Source: Bacteroidota bacterium
GTDB taxonomy: Bacteria; Bacteroidota; Ignavibacteria; Kryptoniales; JAKASW01
Direction of reading: 5' to 3'
DNA: 64,000 nucleotides
Assembly: GCA_021811615.1 (NCBI GenBank)
Contig: JAJZNW010000055.1
Location: 62,001 to 126,000 of the forward strand
Part shown: piece by piece, positions 16,677 through 25,580 of the stretch
How positions within the stretch are numbered: the first letter of the stretch is position 1
How the letters are laid out: the number at the start of each line of letters is the position of its first letter
Position numbers and translations under genes: made by a program
Notes under the pieces: model-generated
Database searches by the model: none
Told to the model about the DNA's origin: nothing
The model's input: the letters and a program-made list of their open reading frames with translations, nothing else

Positions 16677-18884
16677 TCAACCTTTTTTATGATTAGGAAG
16701 TGAGAAATAAAACGTTGCACCTTTATCCAAGCCGCCTTCTGCCCATGTCTCACCGCCGTGACGGTGGATTATCCTCCGGACGTTTGCAAGTCCGATGCCC
16801 GTTCCTTCGAACTCTTCCGACCTGTGCAGCCTCTGGAATACTCCAAACAGGTTGTTGGCGTACTTCATGTCAAACCCGACGCCGTTGTCATTCACACGGA
16901 CTATTACCTGATCCGGACGGATTTCACTTCCGATTTGTATTATGGCTTTGGATCTCGTACGAGTGTACTTCACCGCATTACCTATCAGGTTCTGAAACAC
17001 AAGCTGCAACATCGCCGAATCGCCATCAACTGTCGGAAGATCGGAAATAATCCACTCTATCTCACGCCGCGAAATCTCGTCAGAGAATAGGCCGATCACG
17101 TTCTCTACAGTTTTGCGTAGATCAACGGAAGTCTTATGCAGTTCCGACCTCCCCATTCGCGAGAAGGCCAGGAGATCGTCGATAAGATTCCCCATCTCCC
17201 TGACGGAATCGGAGATGTATCTCAGGTATCGAAGTTCTGTTTGATCGGCCTTCCCTTCTATTCGGCGGGACAGCAGGTCGGAGTAACCGTGTATATGGCG
17301 CAGCGGAGCACGTAAATCATGAGAGACCGAATAGGAAAAAGCCTCGAGTTCTTTATTGGCCGCTTCGAGCTGAGCCGTCCGTTCAAGGACGCGATGTTCG
17401 AGTTCTTCATTGAGCATCCTTATCTGCTGCTCAGACTTCCTACGTTCCGTGATGTCGCGGGCGATCTGGGAAGCTCCGACGATCTTCTTATCGGCGTCGA
17501 ATATGGGAGATATCGTCAACGAGACCTCAACGGGCTCACCGCCCTTCCTGATACGGACAGATTCAAATTGTGCCACCGTCTCGCCTTTCAATAGCCGGTT
17601 GAGTATACGCTCCTCTTCTTCAACACGCTCTTGAGAATAGAGTATCCGGATATTTTTCCCGATTATTTCTTGTGCAGGATATCCGAAGAGAATTTCTGCG
17701 CCATGGTTCCACGCGGTGATCACGCCGTCAACAGTTTTCGCGAAGACGGCATCCGATGCTGATTCGACGATCGCGGCGAGGCGCGAACGCGCCTCATAGG
17801 CATTCTTCTGGTCTGTGATGTCGCGGAGAAGTCCGATCATGCAGTCTTCTCCGGAGATATTGATTATTTCCGCCGAAAACATCCCCGTGAAAAGCTCGCC
17901 GGATTTCATACGCAATTCCACTTCCAGCTCCTGGGCCTTCCCTTTCTCGTGAATCTCCCGCGCAATCCTCTCACGAACCTCGGGGTTCACCCACATGTTC
18001 AATTCCGAAGATGTGCGGCCTACAACCTCGTCGTGGACATATCCATACACTTCGAGGAATGCCTGGTTGGCATCGAGAAACCTTCCTTCAGAAAGCGTTG
18101 TAATGCTGATGCCGACCGGACTCGAAGAGAATACTTTTGAAAAGCGCTCCTCGCTTCTCCGTAATGCTTCCTCGGACTTTCTTCTTTCGGAGATGTCCTC
18201 GACAAAGCCTTCGATGTGGAGGATATTGCCATACGCATCACGGACGGGGTGCAAAAAAGTCCTCCCTGTAAATGAAGTCCCATCCCTGCGTCTGTATTGG
18301 TTTTCAAAGACTCCGGGGCCCGGATTCTGCTCGACCCGCCGGATAATCTGGAGTCGTCGTTGGGGATCGATGAAGAGTTCAGAATCTACATTCTTCACGA
18401 GCGCCTTCAACTCCTGAGGAGAGGAGTAGCCGAACATCAGCGCGAATGTGGGGTTCACATCCAGGATTTCCCCTCCTACAGAGACCTGAAAGACCCCCAG
18501 CATGGCGTGTTCAAAGAGATGGCGATAGCGCTCCTCACTCGCGCGAAGTCTTTCCTCGACCAGTTTACGTCTTGTGATATCCCGGAAAACCCCCAGGTTG
18601 AATTTCTGCCCCTGCCAGTGTACTTCGCTTGCACGTATCTCAAAATATCTTTCCTCCGAACCGATCAACGCGCTGATTTCTGACGTCTCGGACCGGTCCC
18701 GCAACTCGAAACGCGACCCAACCAGATGTTCATTCATGTGCGCGAAGATCCCGGTAGCTGCGGCGTTGGCAAAAATGACGATGCCTGTATTGTCAGTGAG
18801 CATCACCCCATCCTGGGATTTATCCACAATGGATTTGAGGAGACCCACATCTTCAAGGTGAGTGAGATTAAGACTATCGGCCAA
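16677..18884 (-). CDS. PAS-rich sensor histidine kinase
   Basis: Cytoplasmic kinase of 735 aa with four PAS domains in a row (about 10-115, 115-240, 245-365, 370-490). Several are followed by the PAC-type ending ITRRKLVEERL, ISERRKSEEAL or ITERRKSEQQI. A short coiled linker leads to HisKA, with H522 in YSVSHDLRAPLRHIHGY, then the ATPase domain with NLIGNAVKYT, DNGVGFDMKY and FEGTGIGLANVRRI. No transmembrane helix is present, so the signal is probably cytoplasmic (redox, light or small ligand); no haem or flavin ligand set is obvious. The start appears to be TTG because an in-frame stop lies seven codons upstream. It is followed two bases later by its receiver. Confidence 0.9.
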   Translation of the reverse strand: MADSLNLTHLEDVGLLKSIVDKSQDGVMLTDNTGIVIFANAAATGIFAHMNEHLVGSRFELRDRSETSEISALIGSEERYFEIRASEVHWQGQKFNLGVFRDITRRKLVEERLRASEERYRHLFEHAMLGVFQVSVGGEILDVNPTFALMFGYSSPQELKALVKNVDSELFIDPQRRLQIIRRVEQNPGPGVFENQYRRRDGTSFTGRTFLHPVRDAYGNILHIEGFVEDISERRKSEEALRRSEERFSKVFSSSPVGISITTLSEGRFLDANQAFLEVYGYVHDEVVGRTSSELNMWVNPEVRERIAREIHEKGKAQELEVELRMKSGELFTGMFSAEIINISGEDCMIGLLRDITDQKNAYEARSRLAAIVESASDAVFAKTVDGVITAWNHGAEILFGYPAQEIIGKNIRILYSQERVEEEERILNRLLKGETVAQFESVRIRKGGEPVEVSLTISPIFDADKKIVGASQIARDITERRKSEQQIRMLNEELEHRVLERTAQLEAANKELEAFSYSVSHDLRAPLRHIHGYSDLLSRRIEGKADQTELRYLRYISDSVREMGNLIDDLLAFSRMGRSELHKTSVDLRKTVENVIGLFSDEISRREIEWIISDLPTVDGDSAMLQLVFQNLIGNAVKYTRTRSKAIIQIGSEIRPDQVIVRVNDNGVGFDMKYANNLFGVFQRLHRSEEFEGTGIGLANVRRIIHRHGGETWAEGGLDKGATFYFSLPNHKKG

Positions 18885-19123
18885 CGTTCCGCACCCAAAT
18901 CGTCATAGCAAAGCCGTCAGTGATACCTTCTGTCAGTTGTCGATGAGAAGCTTTGCGCCCGCGCGGGCAACTCTTGAACGAAAATCAATATATCTAACAG
19001 CATCCCCCGAGGAAATCGTTCCCGTTTGCACGACGGCGGGCTCGCCGGAGATGCGAAGAGAATCTGGAGCGGGGATGTTGCTCAAGAAACGCGGTAAATC
19101 ACCGGGCCTTCTGTGGAGTGTGT

Positions 19124-21859
19124 TCAATCCTGATCCAGTTGCGAGCGGATCCTTTTCAGTAATTCTTCACCCTGGTAAGGCTTTTGAATGAAAGAGGCTA
19201 CACCTTTCTCGGCCATCCTTCTTCGTTCACTTTCATCGAGGTAGCCGCTTGCGAGTATCACGCCGGTTCCTGGCTTCATGGACCGGACCGTTTCCATCAG
19301 GTCTATGCCGCCTATCTTTGGAAGTCCGATGTCTGAAAGGACAAGGTCGATATCATCATGGCCCATGAAAACCGAGATTGCCTTTTCGCCGTCTTGAGCA
19401 GTCAGCACCCTGTACCCCTCTGCTATAAGCAGAGTCTCAAGGTATTCGCGGAGTCCCGGTTCATCCTCGACCACGAGTATAGTCTCATTTCGTCCGCGTA
19501 AATCCGAAGCATCGCCGATCGGCTCTTCTTCCGGCACAACCTGGCAGCGTACCGGGAGATACACCGTGAATGCCGTGCCTGAGCCGGGTTCGCTTTCCAG
19601 ATCGATTATCCCGGCGTGATTTTGAACGATACCGTAGACAGTCGACAGGCCAAGGCCGGTCCCTTTCCCCTGGGGTTTTGTCGTAAAGAAGGGCTCGAAG
19701 ATGCGCCTCCTGTTTTTTTCGTCTATGCCTTTTCCAGTGTCGCTGACACGAAGCGAAATATACTCATCCTCCGTCGCCGCGGGATATCGTTTCTTCAGGT
19801 CGCTTCCTTTGGCGACATCTGTAACGATCCCGAGTACGCCGCCCGCCGGCGAGCCGTCCTCGCGATCCATCATTGCGTCCCTCGCATTCACGCAAAGATT
19901 CAAAATGAGCTGGTGTATCTGCGAACGATCCCCGTAAACGGGCGTCGGTCCTCCGTACAATTCGATGTTTATCATTATCTGCTTCGGAAATGTCTCCCCG
20001 ATCAGCTTTTGCATTTCGTTCACCACTTCGTTCACATCGAGGTAGCCGATGACGGTTTCTTCTCTCCTGGCGAAAGTCAGTAGCTGGCGCACAAGTCCGG
20101 TGGCCCTCGATGCAGCGGTTTCGATCGCATCGAGTGAGCGTACATCTTTCTCGTCACTTGTCACAGTTCTCCGCAAGAACGATGCATAGCCCGTGATGAT
20201 TGCGAGTATGTTGTTGAAGTCGTGCGCGATCCCTCCGGCAAGCGTGCCCAGACCTTCTAGTTTCATCGATTGTCTGAGCTGCTCTTCGAGCGATTTCTGG
20301 GCCGTCACATCTCTTGCAATTCCCAGGTAACCGACGAACATGCCATCCTTGACCTGCGCAGCCGCATTAATTTCCCCGACGAGATAACGGCCAGACTTGG
20401 TCGCGATCCTGTACTCGGTGACTCCGGAATCCTCCCCGTCAGCCACGTTCTTCAGAGCCAGGAAGGCTCTCTCCCTTTCGTCGGGATGAATGAGTTCGGT
20501 GAAGCGGCGGCCGATCCATTCTTCGCGCGTCCAACCGGTCATCGTTTCGAAAGCAAGATTAAGACTGAGAATGACTCCACCGGGCGATAATCTGAAAATA
20601 GCATCCCGTACTCCGTCTACCAGGCTTCGGTATTGCTCTTCAGAGTTTCGAAGCGCCTCTTCAGCCATTCGTCGATCCGTGACATCGTCGATAATTATCA
20701 CCGCATGAGACAATCTATCGGCCTCGTCCATGACTTCAGAAACCGTGAGCTGGGCGATTATTGTGACTCCGTTCTTACGGATGAAACGTTTTTCAATTCT
20801 CACTTTGCACATCCTGAGCTTGCCGAGTTCAGGCAACAGCAGCGACACGACCGCTTCATCCTCCGGGTGCTTAAGATCCTCGATCTTCATTCCGAGAAGC
20901 TCGTCTTCACTGTACCCGAAGAGATTCAACGCGGCGTGGTTGCAGCTCAGGAACCTGCCGTCTTTTGCGACTTCTACTATCGCTACCGGCGACGCTTCAT
21001 AGATAGTTCTGAATTTATCCTCGCTGTCCCGCAATGCCTTTTCGGATATTTTCGTACCGGTGAGGTCGCGAACCATGGCAAGCACCGAAATATCCTTGCC
21101 CTTGGCAAAGGGGGAAAGCATAATATCAGCCGGGAATTCGGCGCCGTCCTTCCTCACTCCGTACAATTCCATCCCTGAACTCATCGGCCTCGCGTGCGGG
21201 TGAGCGCCGAACGACTTCAGTTTCCTTGCGTGTGATCCCTGAAATCTGCCGGGGATCAGGATCGAAAGTGGCTTTCCGACCAGTTCGTCACGGGTATAGC
21301 CGAACATCTTTTCAGCCCCGACATTGGCGAATGTAATCGTATCGCCTTCATCGATAATTATGGCGGCGTCCGGTGCGCTTTCGAGCAAACCTCGATATTT
21401 CGACTCGAGAAGTTTTAGCTCCTCAACCGCCGTCTGTCGCTTCCCCTCGACACTCTTCAGCTTCTTTCTTTCTTCCGCTTCCCTGACGGCACGTCGGACA
21501 GCGGGCGCAAGGCGTGCGAGTCCGGGTTTAAGCACATAATCCGTGGCACCATCCACGAGTGCCTGCACCGCACGCTCTTCACCGATCGTACCTGAGACAT
21601 AGATGAAAGGGACGTCAGGTTTCTTTTCCCTGGCGATCAGAAGAGCGTCCCTCCCGTTAAACAACGGAAGAGAATAGTCGCATAAGATCAAATCGAAGCT
21701 TCCCTTCTCCAGCGCTTCCAGATAGTCTTCCCTCGACCTTACAAGTCTCACCTTGCAATGTATGCCCGCATCTTCCATTATCGAACGAATCAGCCGCGCA
21801 TCCCCGGCATTATCTTCCAGGTGCAGGACCCTTACTGTATTGTTTTCAATTTCAGACAT
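19124..21859 (-). CDS. hybrid sensor histidine kinase, REC-PAS-PAS-PAS-HisKA-HATPase-REC (paralogue)
   Basis: Same architecture and nearly the same length (911 aa) as the hybrid at 13432-16170. It has an N-terminal receiver with LHLEDN and ILCDYSLPLF, three PAS domains, H-box GTLAGGIAHDFNNILAI, an ATPase domain with VCVNARDAM and GKGTGLGLSTVYGI, and a C-terminal receiver with VVEDE, LSDIGLP and FIQKPYQ. The ATG at 21859 has GGAG five bases before it and is preferred to the ATG five codons earlier. The two hybrids are similar over the whole length, including the first PAS (HARPM region), which points to gene duplication and not convergent assembly. A 239-base gap separates it from the next kinase. 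A 64-codon frame in that gap overlaps the stop but has no recognisable product. Confidence 0.92.
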   Translation of the reverse strand: MSEIENNTVRVLHLEDNAGDARLIRSIMEDAGIHCKVRLVRSREDYLEALEKGSFDLILCDYSLPLFNGRDALLIAREKKPDVPFIYVSGTIGEERAVQALVDGATDYVLKPGLARLAPAVRRAVREAEERKKLKSVEGKRQTAVEELKLLESKYRGLLESAPDAAIIIDEGDTITFANVGAEKMFGYTRDELVGKPLSILIPGRFQGSHARKLKSFGAHPHARPMSSGMELYGVRKDGAEFPADIMLSPFAKGKDISVLAMVRDLTGTKISEKALRDSEDKFRTIYEASPVAIVEVAKDGRFLSCNHAALNLFGYSEDELLGMKIEDLKHPEDEAVVSLLLPELGKLRMCKVRIEKRFIRKNGVTIIAQLTVSEVMDEADRLSHAVIIIDDVTDRRMAEEALRNSEEQYRSLVDGVRDAIFRLSPGGVILSLNLAFETMTGWTREEWIGRRFTELIHPDERERAFLALKNVADGEDSGVTEYRIATKSGRYLVGEINAAAQVKDGMFVGYLGIARDVTAQKSLEEQLRQSMKLEGLGTLAGGIAHDFNNILAIITGYASFLRRTVTSDEKDVRSLDAIETAASRATGLVRQLLTFARREETVIGYLDVNEVVNEMQKLIGETFPKQIMINIELYGGPTPVYGDRSQIHQLILNLCVNARDAMMDREDGSPAGGVLGIVTDVAKGSDLKKRYPAATEDEYISLRVSDTGKGIDEKNRRRIFEPFFTTKPQGKGTGLGLSTVYGIVQNHAGIIDLESEPGSGTAFTVYLPVRCQVVPEEEPIGDASDLRGRNETILVVEDEPGLREYLETLLIAEGYRVLTAQDGEKAISVFMGHDDIDLVLSDIGLPKIGGIDLMETVRSMKPGTGVILASGYLDESERRRMAEKGVASFIQKPYQGEELLKRIRSQLDQD

Positions 21860-22067
21860 AAGCTCTCCGTTCATAACTTCTCGCTCTCATTCACGCTTGC
21901 TGGGAAGTCATCTGCAGAACTCGAGTTGCAGATATTCCCTTTGTGACCGTGAAATCTCTGGTCGACATCTTTTCCCTATCAGGCCGCTCTACCTTCAAAC
22001 CGAAAGACGATCATGCCGGCATTCAAACGGAGGGCAACAATTCCCTTCGCCGTATCCGGCCGGCTTG

Positions 22068-22520
22068 TTAGCCGCTTCTCACACCAGCGGGCGGAGCCTC
22101 GTTCACGATAGCCCAGAATGCTCCGGGCCTGCTCACGGCTTCCATGAAGTCGTGAAAATCCACCGGCTTCACGACGAAAGCGTTGACTCCAAGCTGGTAA
22201 CTCTTCAATAGGTCAGTCTCCTCGTTCGACGATGTCAGGACAACGGCCGGAATCGTCCTGAGTGAATCATCTCCCTTGATTTCCTCACGCACCTTCAGGC
22301 AGCCAACTTTCGGAGTCTTCAAATCGAGAAGGACGACTGCCGGGTTCCCTCCCTTCCGTCCGGCGTAATTTCCGCTCTGCCTGAAGTAGTCTGGCGCTTC
22401 TCCGTCCTCGCCCACGACGACCACGTCGTTGGCAAGGTTATTCCGTCCCAATGCCTCTTGTGTAAGTTCAACATCTATTTGATTGTCCCCGGCAAGAAGG
22501 ATGCTTTTCATCGGATCCAC
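22068..22520 (-). CDS. single-domain response regulator (Rcp1-like), altered acidic pocket
   Basis: Receiver-only protein, 150 aa, clearly paralogous to the 16219-16674 regulator. Phosphoacceptor D66 (LLDLKTP), Thr (VVLTSSN) and Lys K118 (VVKPVDF) remain. In the first acidic pair, however, E11 of the paralogue is Gly (LLAGDN against LLAEDN), leaving one magnesium ligand there. Other usually conserved positions also differ (YFRQSG for YLHRRG, CLKVREE for GLEVLKE). Phosphorylation may be weak or lost. The start is taken as GTG at 22520 because it aligns exactly with the paralogue N-terminus and keeps the same two-base gap after the kinase stop; an ATG three codons later is possible. Confidence 0.85.
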   Translation of the reverse strand: MDPMKSILLAGDNQIDVELTQEALGRNNLANDVVVVGEDGEAPDYFRQSGNYAGRKGGNPAVVLLDLKTPKVGCLKVREEIKGDDSLRTIPAVVLTSSNEETDLLKSYQLGVNAFVVKPVDFHDFMEAVSRPGAFWAIVNEAPPAGVRSG

Positions 22521-22522
22521 TT

Positions 22523-24304
22523 TTATACTCTGCTCGATTCAGGAAGTGAAAAGTATACGGCGGCTCCCCTGTCGACTTCGCCCTCGGCCCAGGTCCTGCC
22601 ACCGTGACGATGTATGATCCTTCTGACATTTGCCAGCCCGATTCCGGATCCTTCAAATTCTTCGGAGGAATGAAGGCGCTGGAAGACACCGAAGAGATTA
22701 TCCGAGTACTTCATATCGAATCCGACACCGTTGTCCCGTACGCAAATAACCGCCTCCCCGTCATTAAGCTTTCCATCGATCTCAATAACTGCCCTCTCCC
22801 TGGGACGCGTGTATTTCACCGCGTTCCCGAGAAGGTTCTGGAATACCAGCCTGAGCATGTTCTGGTCCGCCTGCACGACCGGCAACCGGGAGATTTTCCA
22901 CTCGATAACCCGGCCGCCGGTTTCCTGGCTCATACTGTTGATGACGCTCTCAACCGTATCGCGCAGGTCGACAGTAGATTTTCTCATTTCAACACGCCCC
23001 ATTCGCGAAAACATAAGCAGATCATCTATGAGGACGCCCATCTCCTTGACGGAAGCGGAAATCAATCCCAGATATCGTTTCCCCTTCTCATCGAGAGCGT
23101 TCCCGGTGTGCCTCGCGAGAAGATCGGCGTAACCGTGAATATGCCGGAGCGGGGCTCGCAAGTCGTGCGATACTGAATAGGAAAATGCTTCAAGCTCCCC
23201 GTTAGCCGCCTGGAGTTCCAAAGTGCGATCGTCGACTTTTTTCTCGAGCGATGCGTTGAGCTCTTTGGTCTCACGATATAGCCTGGCAAGATCTATCTGT
23301 ATCGCAGCGCGACGGGCGAGATCCTCTGCGAGCAGCCTGTCCTCTTCGGTGAATTTCCTTTTCGATTCGGCGTAGACAAGCGTGATGGCTCCAAGCGTCC
23401 TTTCGAACGCGAGCAACGGTACTATCAAGACTGCCCCGAGCCCGAGCATCCTGAACATCCTGAGGTCTTCCTCATCCTTGGCCCGCGCCACGAGCATTTC
23501 GTCCGGGATGTCGTTGATCATTTCGGTACGCCCGGCCTTCAGAACGTCCGTCAATCCCGAAGCGGCGCCGGCCTGGTAAGGATGACGTTTCTGAAGTTCG
23601 AAGGCATATTCGACCATTCGCGGATCGGAGTGAACGACTGCGAGGCGGGCAAGCGTACCGTCGCTCTCCAGGATATCCACCGCGCACCAATCCGCAATTC
23701 TTGGAACTGCCATTCTCGCGACAGTCTTGAGGCACTCCTGGAAATCAAAGGACTCGGAAAGCGTCGTGCTCGCATCAAGGAGAAAGGTAAGACGGCGATT
23801 CACTTTCTCCGCCTCTTCACGGAAGTGTTTTTCCGTTTCCAGGGCCATCGAGAGCCTTTCCTCAGCTTCTATCTGAGCCGTGAGATTCTGAGCCAGAACA
23901 AGTTTTCCTTTCCTGCCGCCGAACGGGACTTCATGTGATGTAATGTGCACATGAAAAATCTTACCATCTTTCGTCAGGTGCCGCCAGACACCGGGATCAT
24001 CCACAGGCGTCACGACCGTGAGCCGGAGATTCTCATCCAGTCTTGCCAGATCTTCCGATGGACGAATATCGCGTATCGACATTCCCAGGAATTCTTCCCG
24101 AGAATAACCATAATGATAGACTGCAGCGTCGTTGACAGCAAGGAACCGAAGAGTCTCCAGGTCATATACCCACATAGGGTTTGGGTTGTGATCGAACAAT
24201 ATTCGATACTGATCTTCAGAAGCGGCCGTTGGTTTGGAGAACTGTGCCGGCTTGCCAAGGGTCGCGGACCGGTCGGTTCCGTTCCCTTTTCCTCCGGCTC
24301 TCAA
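22523..24304 (-). CDS. PAS-GAF sensor histidine kinase
   Basis: Cytoplasmic kinase of 593 aa. One PAS domain (about 30-150, DQYRILFDHNPNPMWVYD onward) is followed by a GAF domain (about 175-335, with IADWCAVDILESDG and AVLIVPLLAFERTLGAITLV). Then come HisKA with H380 in YSVSHDLRAPLRHIHGY and the ATPase domain with NLLGNAVKYT, DNGVGFDMKY and FEGSGIGLANVRRI. The catalytic half is very close to that of the kinase at 16677-18884, while the sensory half differs (PAS-GAF against four PAS). The duplicated module has thus changed its input. The start is a TTG overlapping the upstream receiver stop (TTGA), with AAGGA eight bases before it. Confidence 0.9.
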   Translation of the reverse strand: MRAGGKGNGTDRSATLGKPAQFSKPTAASEDQYRILFDHNPNPMWVYDLETLRFLAVNDAAVYHYGYSREEFLGMSIRDIRPSEDLARLDENLRLTVVTPVDDPGVWRHLTKDGKIFHVHITSHEVPFGGRKGKLVLAQNLTAQIEAEERLSMALETEKHFREEAEKVNRRLTFLLDASTTLSESFDFQECLKTVARMAVPRIADWCAVDILESDGTLARLAVVHSDPRMVEYAFELQKRHPYQAGAASGLTDVLKAGRTEMINDIPDEMLVARAKDEEDLRMFRMLGLGAVLIVPLLAFERTLGAITLVYAESKRKFTEEDRLLAEDLARRAAIQIDLARLYRETKELNASLEKKVDDRTLELQAANGELEAFSYSVSHDLRAPLRHIHGYADLLARHTGNALDEKGKRYLGLISASVKEMGVLIDDLLMFSRMGRVEMRKSTVDLRDTVESVINSMSQETGGRVIEWKISRLPVVQADQNMLRLVFQNLLGNAVKYTRPRERAVIEIDGKLNDGEAVICVRDNGVGFDMKYSDNLFGVFQRLHSSEEFEGSGIGLANVRRIIHRHGGRTWAEGEVDRGAAVYFSLPESSRV

Positions 24305-24723
24305 TGCCGCTTCCTTTTCGAGTTGGCGTACAGCGCATCATGGACGTCGGACAACATCCTGGAACTAGCCAGCCCGCGAATCACTTGCCGGAGTTTGGCG
24401 TAATCCATCGCCTTGTCGAAGAAATAATCGGCGCCCGCCGTCATGCATGCGTTGCGGTAGGGCGGAGTTGAATAGTCTGACAGGATTATCTTGGTCACGG
24501 TCCAATCTTGTTCGTGGATTTCCGACAAGAGATCAATTCCGGTTCCGCCGGCAATATTCATGTCCACGAGTATGACGTCCGGCCGGGTACGCTGGATTTC
24601 AGAAATCGATTCACGATAACTGGCAGATTCACCCACAACATCGATCCCCCCGACCGCGTTCATCATACTCTTCAACCGTTCTCTGATTATCGGTGAATTA
24701 TCAGCTACGAATATTCTCAACAT
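24301..24723 (-). CDS. single-domain response regulator
   Basis: Receiver-only protein of 140 aa. The ATG at 24723 is chosen because MLRIFVADNSPIIRERL starts the fold and AGAAGGA lies directly upstream; the longer frame before it is not protein-like. Phosphoacceptor D54 in ILVDMNIAGGTG, Ser in IILSDYS and Lys in FFDKAMD are present, and the first acidic pair is only Ala-Asp. It is closer to NarL/LuxR-type receivers than to the Rcp1-like ones nearby but lacks the DNA-binding half. It overlaps the following PAS-GAF kinase by four bases, so it may feed or modulate that kinase. Confidence 0.85.
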   Translation of the reverse strand: MLRIFVADNSPIIRERLKSMMNAVGGIDVVGESASYRESISEIQRTRPDVILVDMNIAGGTGIDLLSEIHEQDWTVTKIILSDYSTPPYRNACMTAGADYFFDKAMDYAKLRQVIRGLASSRMLSDVHDALYANSKRKRH

Positions 24724-24929
24724 TCCTTCTCCGTATGATCGGTTGTTCGTCCCCACAAAATACCGTGTCATGGAAGCCGACGCTTGTCGCCGATAGCCTG
24801 AAAGTGAAGTCACAATAATAGTGACACTCACTGGCGCCAATTTACACACTTGCGGCGGAGAATGCCGGGAAGGATTAGTCTGGTGAATTACCGGTATCGG
24901 AGTTGTGACGACCGTGTGAGGTCGGCACG

Positions 24930-25574
24930 TCATATGATGATCTTATTCTCCAGTGCAAAGCGGACCAGCTCGGCATTTGTCTTCATATCCAGTTTTTTCA
25001 AGAGTCGCCTTCGGTAGGTAGTAATCGTGCTTACGCTCAACGATAACTGTGAGGCGATGGCCCCCGCCGGTTTACCTTTTGCGATAAGCCTTAGCACCGA
25101 CAGTTCCCTGTCTGAGAGAGTCTCGACCGGGTTTCTTCCTTCATTGAAGCCAATTTCCCGAAGGAGCTGCTGTTCAACGCCCGGGCTTACATATTTCTTC
25201 CCCGTCGCAATGGTTCTGATCGCGTCGACCAGTTCCTGTGCGACGGCTTTCTTCGTAACATATCCGTGTGCTCCCGCCTTCAGGGCCCTGACGGCAAATT
25301 GGTCCTCCGGAAACATGCTAAGGAAGAGGACGCGGGCCTGCGGGAACACTGCCTTCACGTCGACCAATGCGTCGAGACCGCTTCTACCGGGCAGGTCGAT
25401 GTCGAGAAGGATGATGTCGGCATTCTTTGCGGCCGAACCGCCGAGCAGCTCTTCTGCGGATCGGGCTTCTCCCACAATCGAAATTTCCAGGACAAGGCCG
25501 AGTGTCTTCCGGATTCCCTCCAGGATCAATTCGTGATCGTCGACCATGAATACATTTATTTTTTTCATAACCAT
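24930..25574 (-). CDS. NarL/FixJ-family response regulator
   Basis: Transcription factor of 214 aa, the DNA-binding output of the cluster. The receiver (1-125) has VDDHE near residue 11, phosphoacceptor D58 in IILLDIDLPG, LFLSMF and the Lys in YVTKKA. A LuxR-type helix-turn-helix follows (about 150-210: LSDRELSVLRLIAKGKPAGA, LSLSVSTITTYRRRLLKKL, TNAELVRFAL). It lies six bases after the HisKA_3-type kinase stop and is its expected partner, as in NarX/NarL. It is the only gene of the signalling cluster with a DNA-binding domain. A 206-base gap separates it from the next receiver. Confidence 0.93.
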   Translation of the reverse strand: MVMKKINVFMVDDHELILEGIRKTLGLVLEISIVGEARSAEELLGGSAAKNADIILLDIDLPGRSGLDALVDVKAVFPQARVLFLSMFPEDQFAVRALKAGAHGYVTKKAVAQELVDAIRTIATGKKYVSPGVEQQLLREIGFNEGRNPVETLSDRELSVLRLIAKGKPAGAIASQLSLSVSTITTYRRRLLKKLDMKTNAELVRFALENKIII

Positions 25575-25580
25575 TTACTC

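Noticed and set aside
18933..19127. 64-codon frame overlapping the hybrid kinase stop
   Set aside because: TTG start, poor ribosome site and no family; the TTGA overlap alone is not enough.
24301..24933. 210-codon frame as the receiver protein
   Set aside because: The first 70 codons have no receiver similarity; MLRIFVADNSP at 24723 with AGAAGGA upstream is the natural start.
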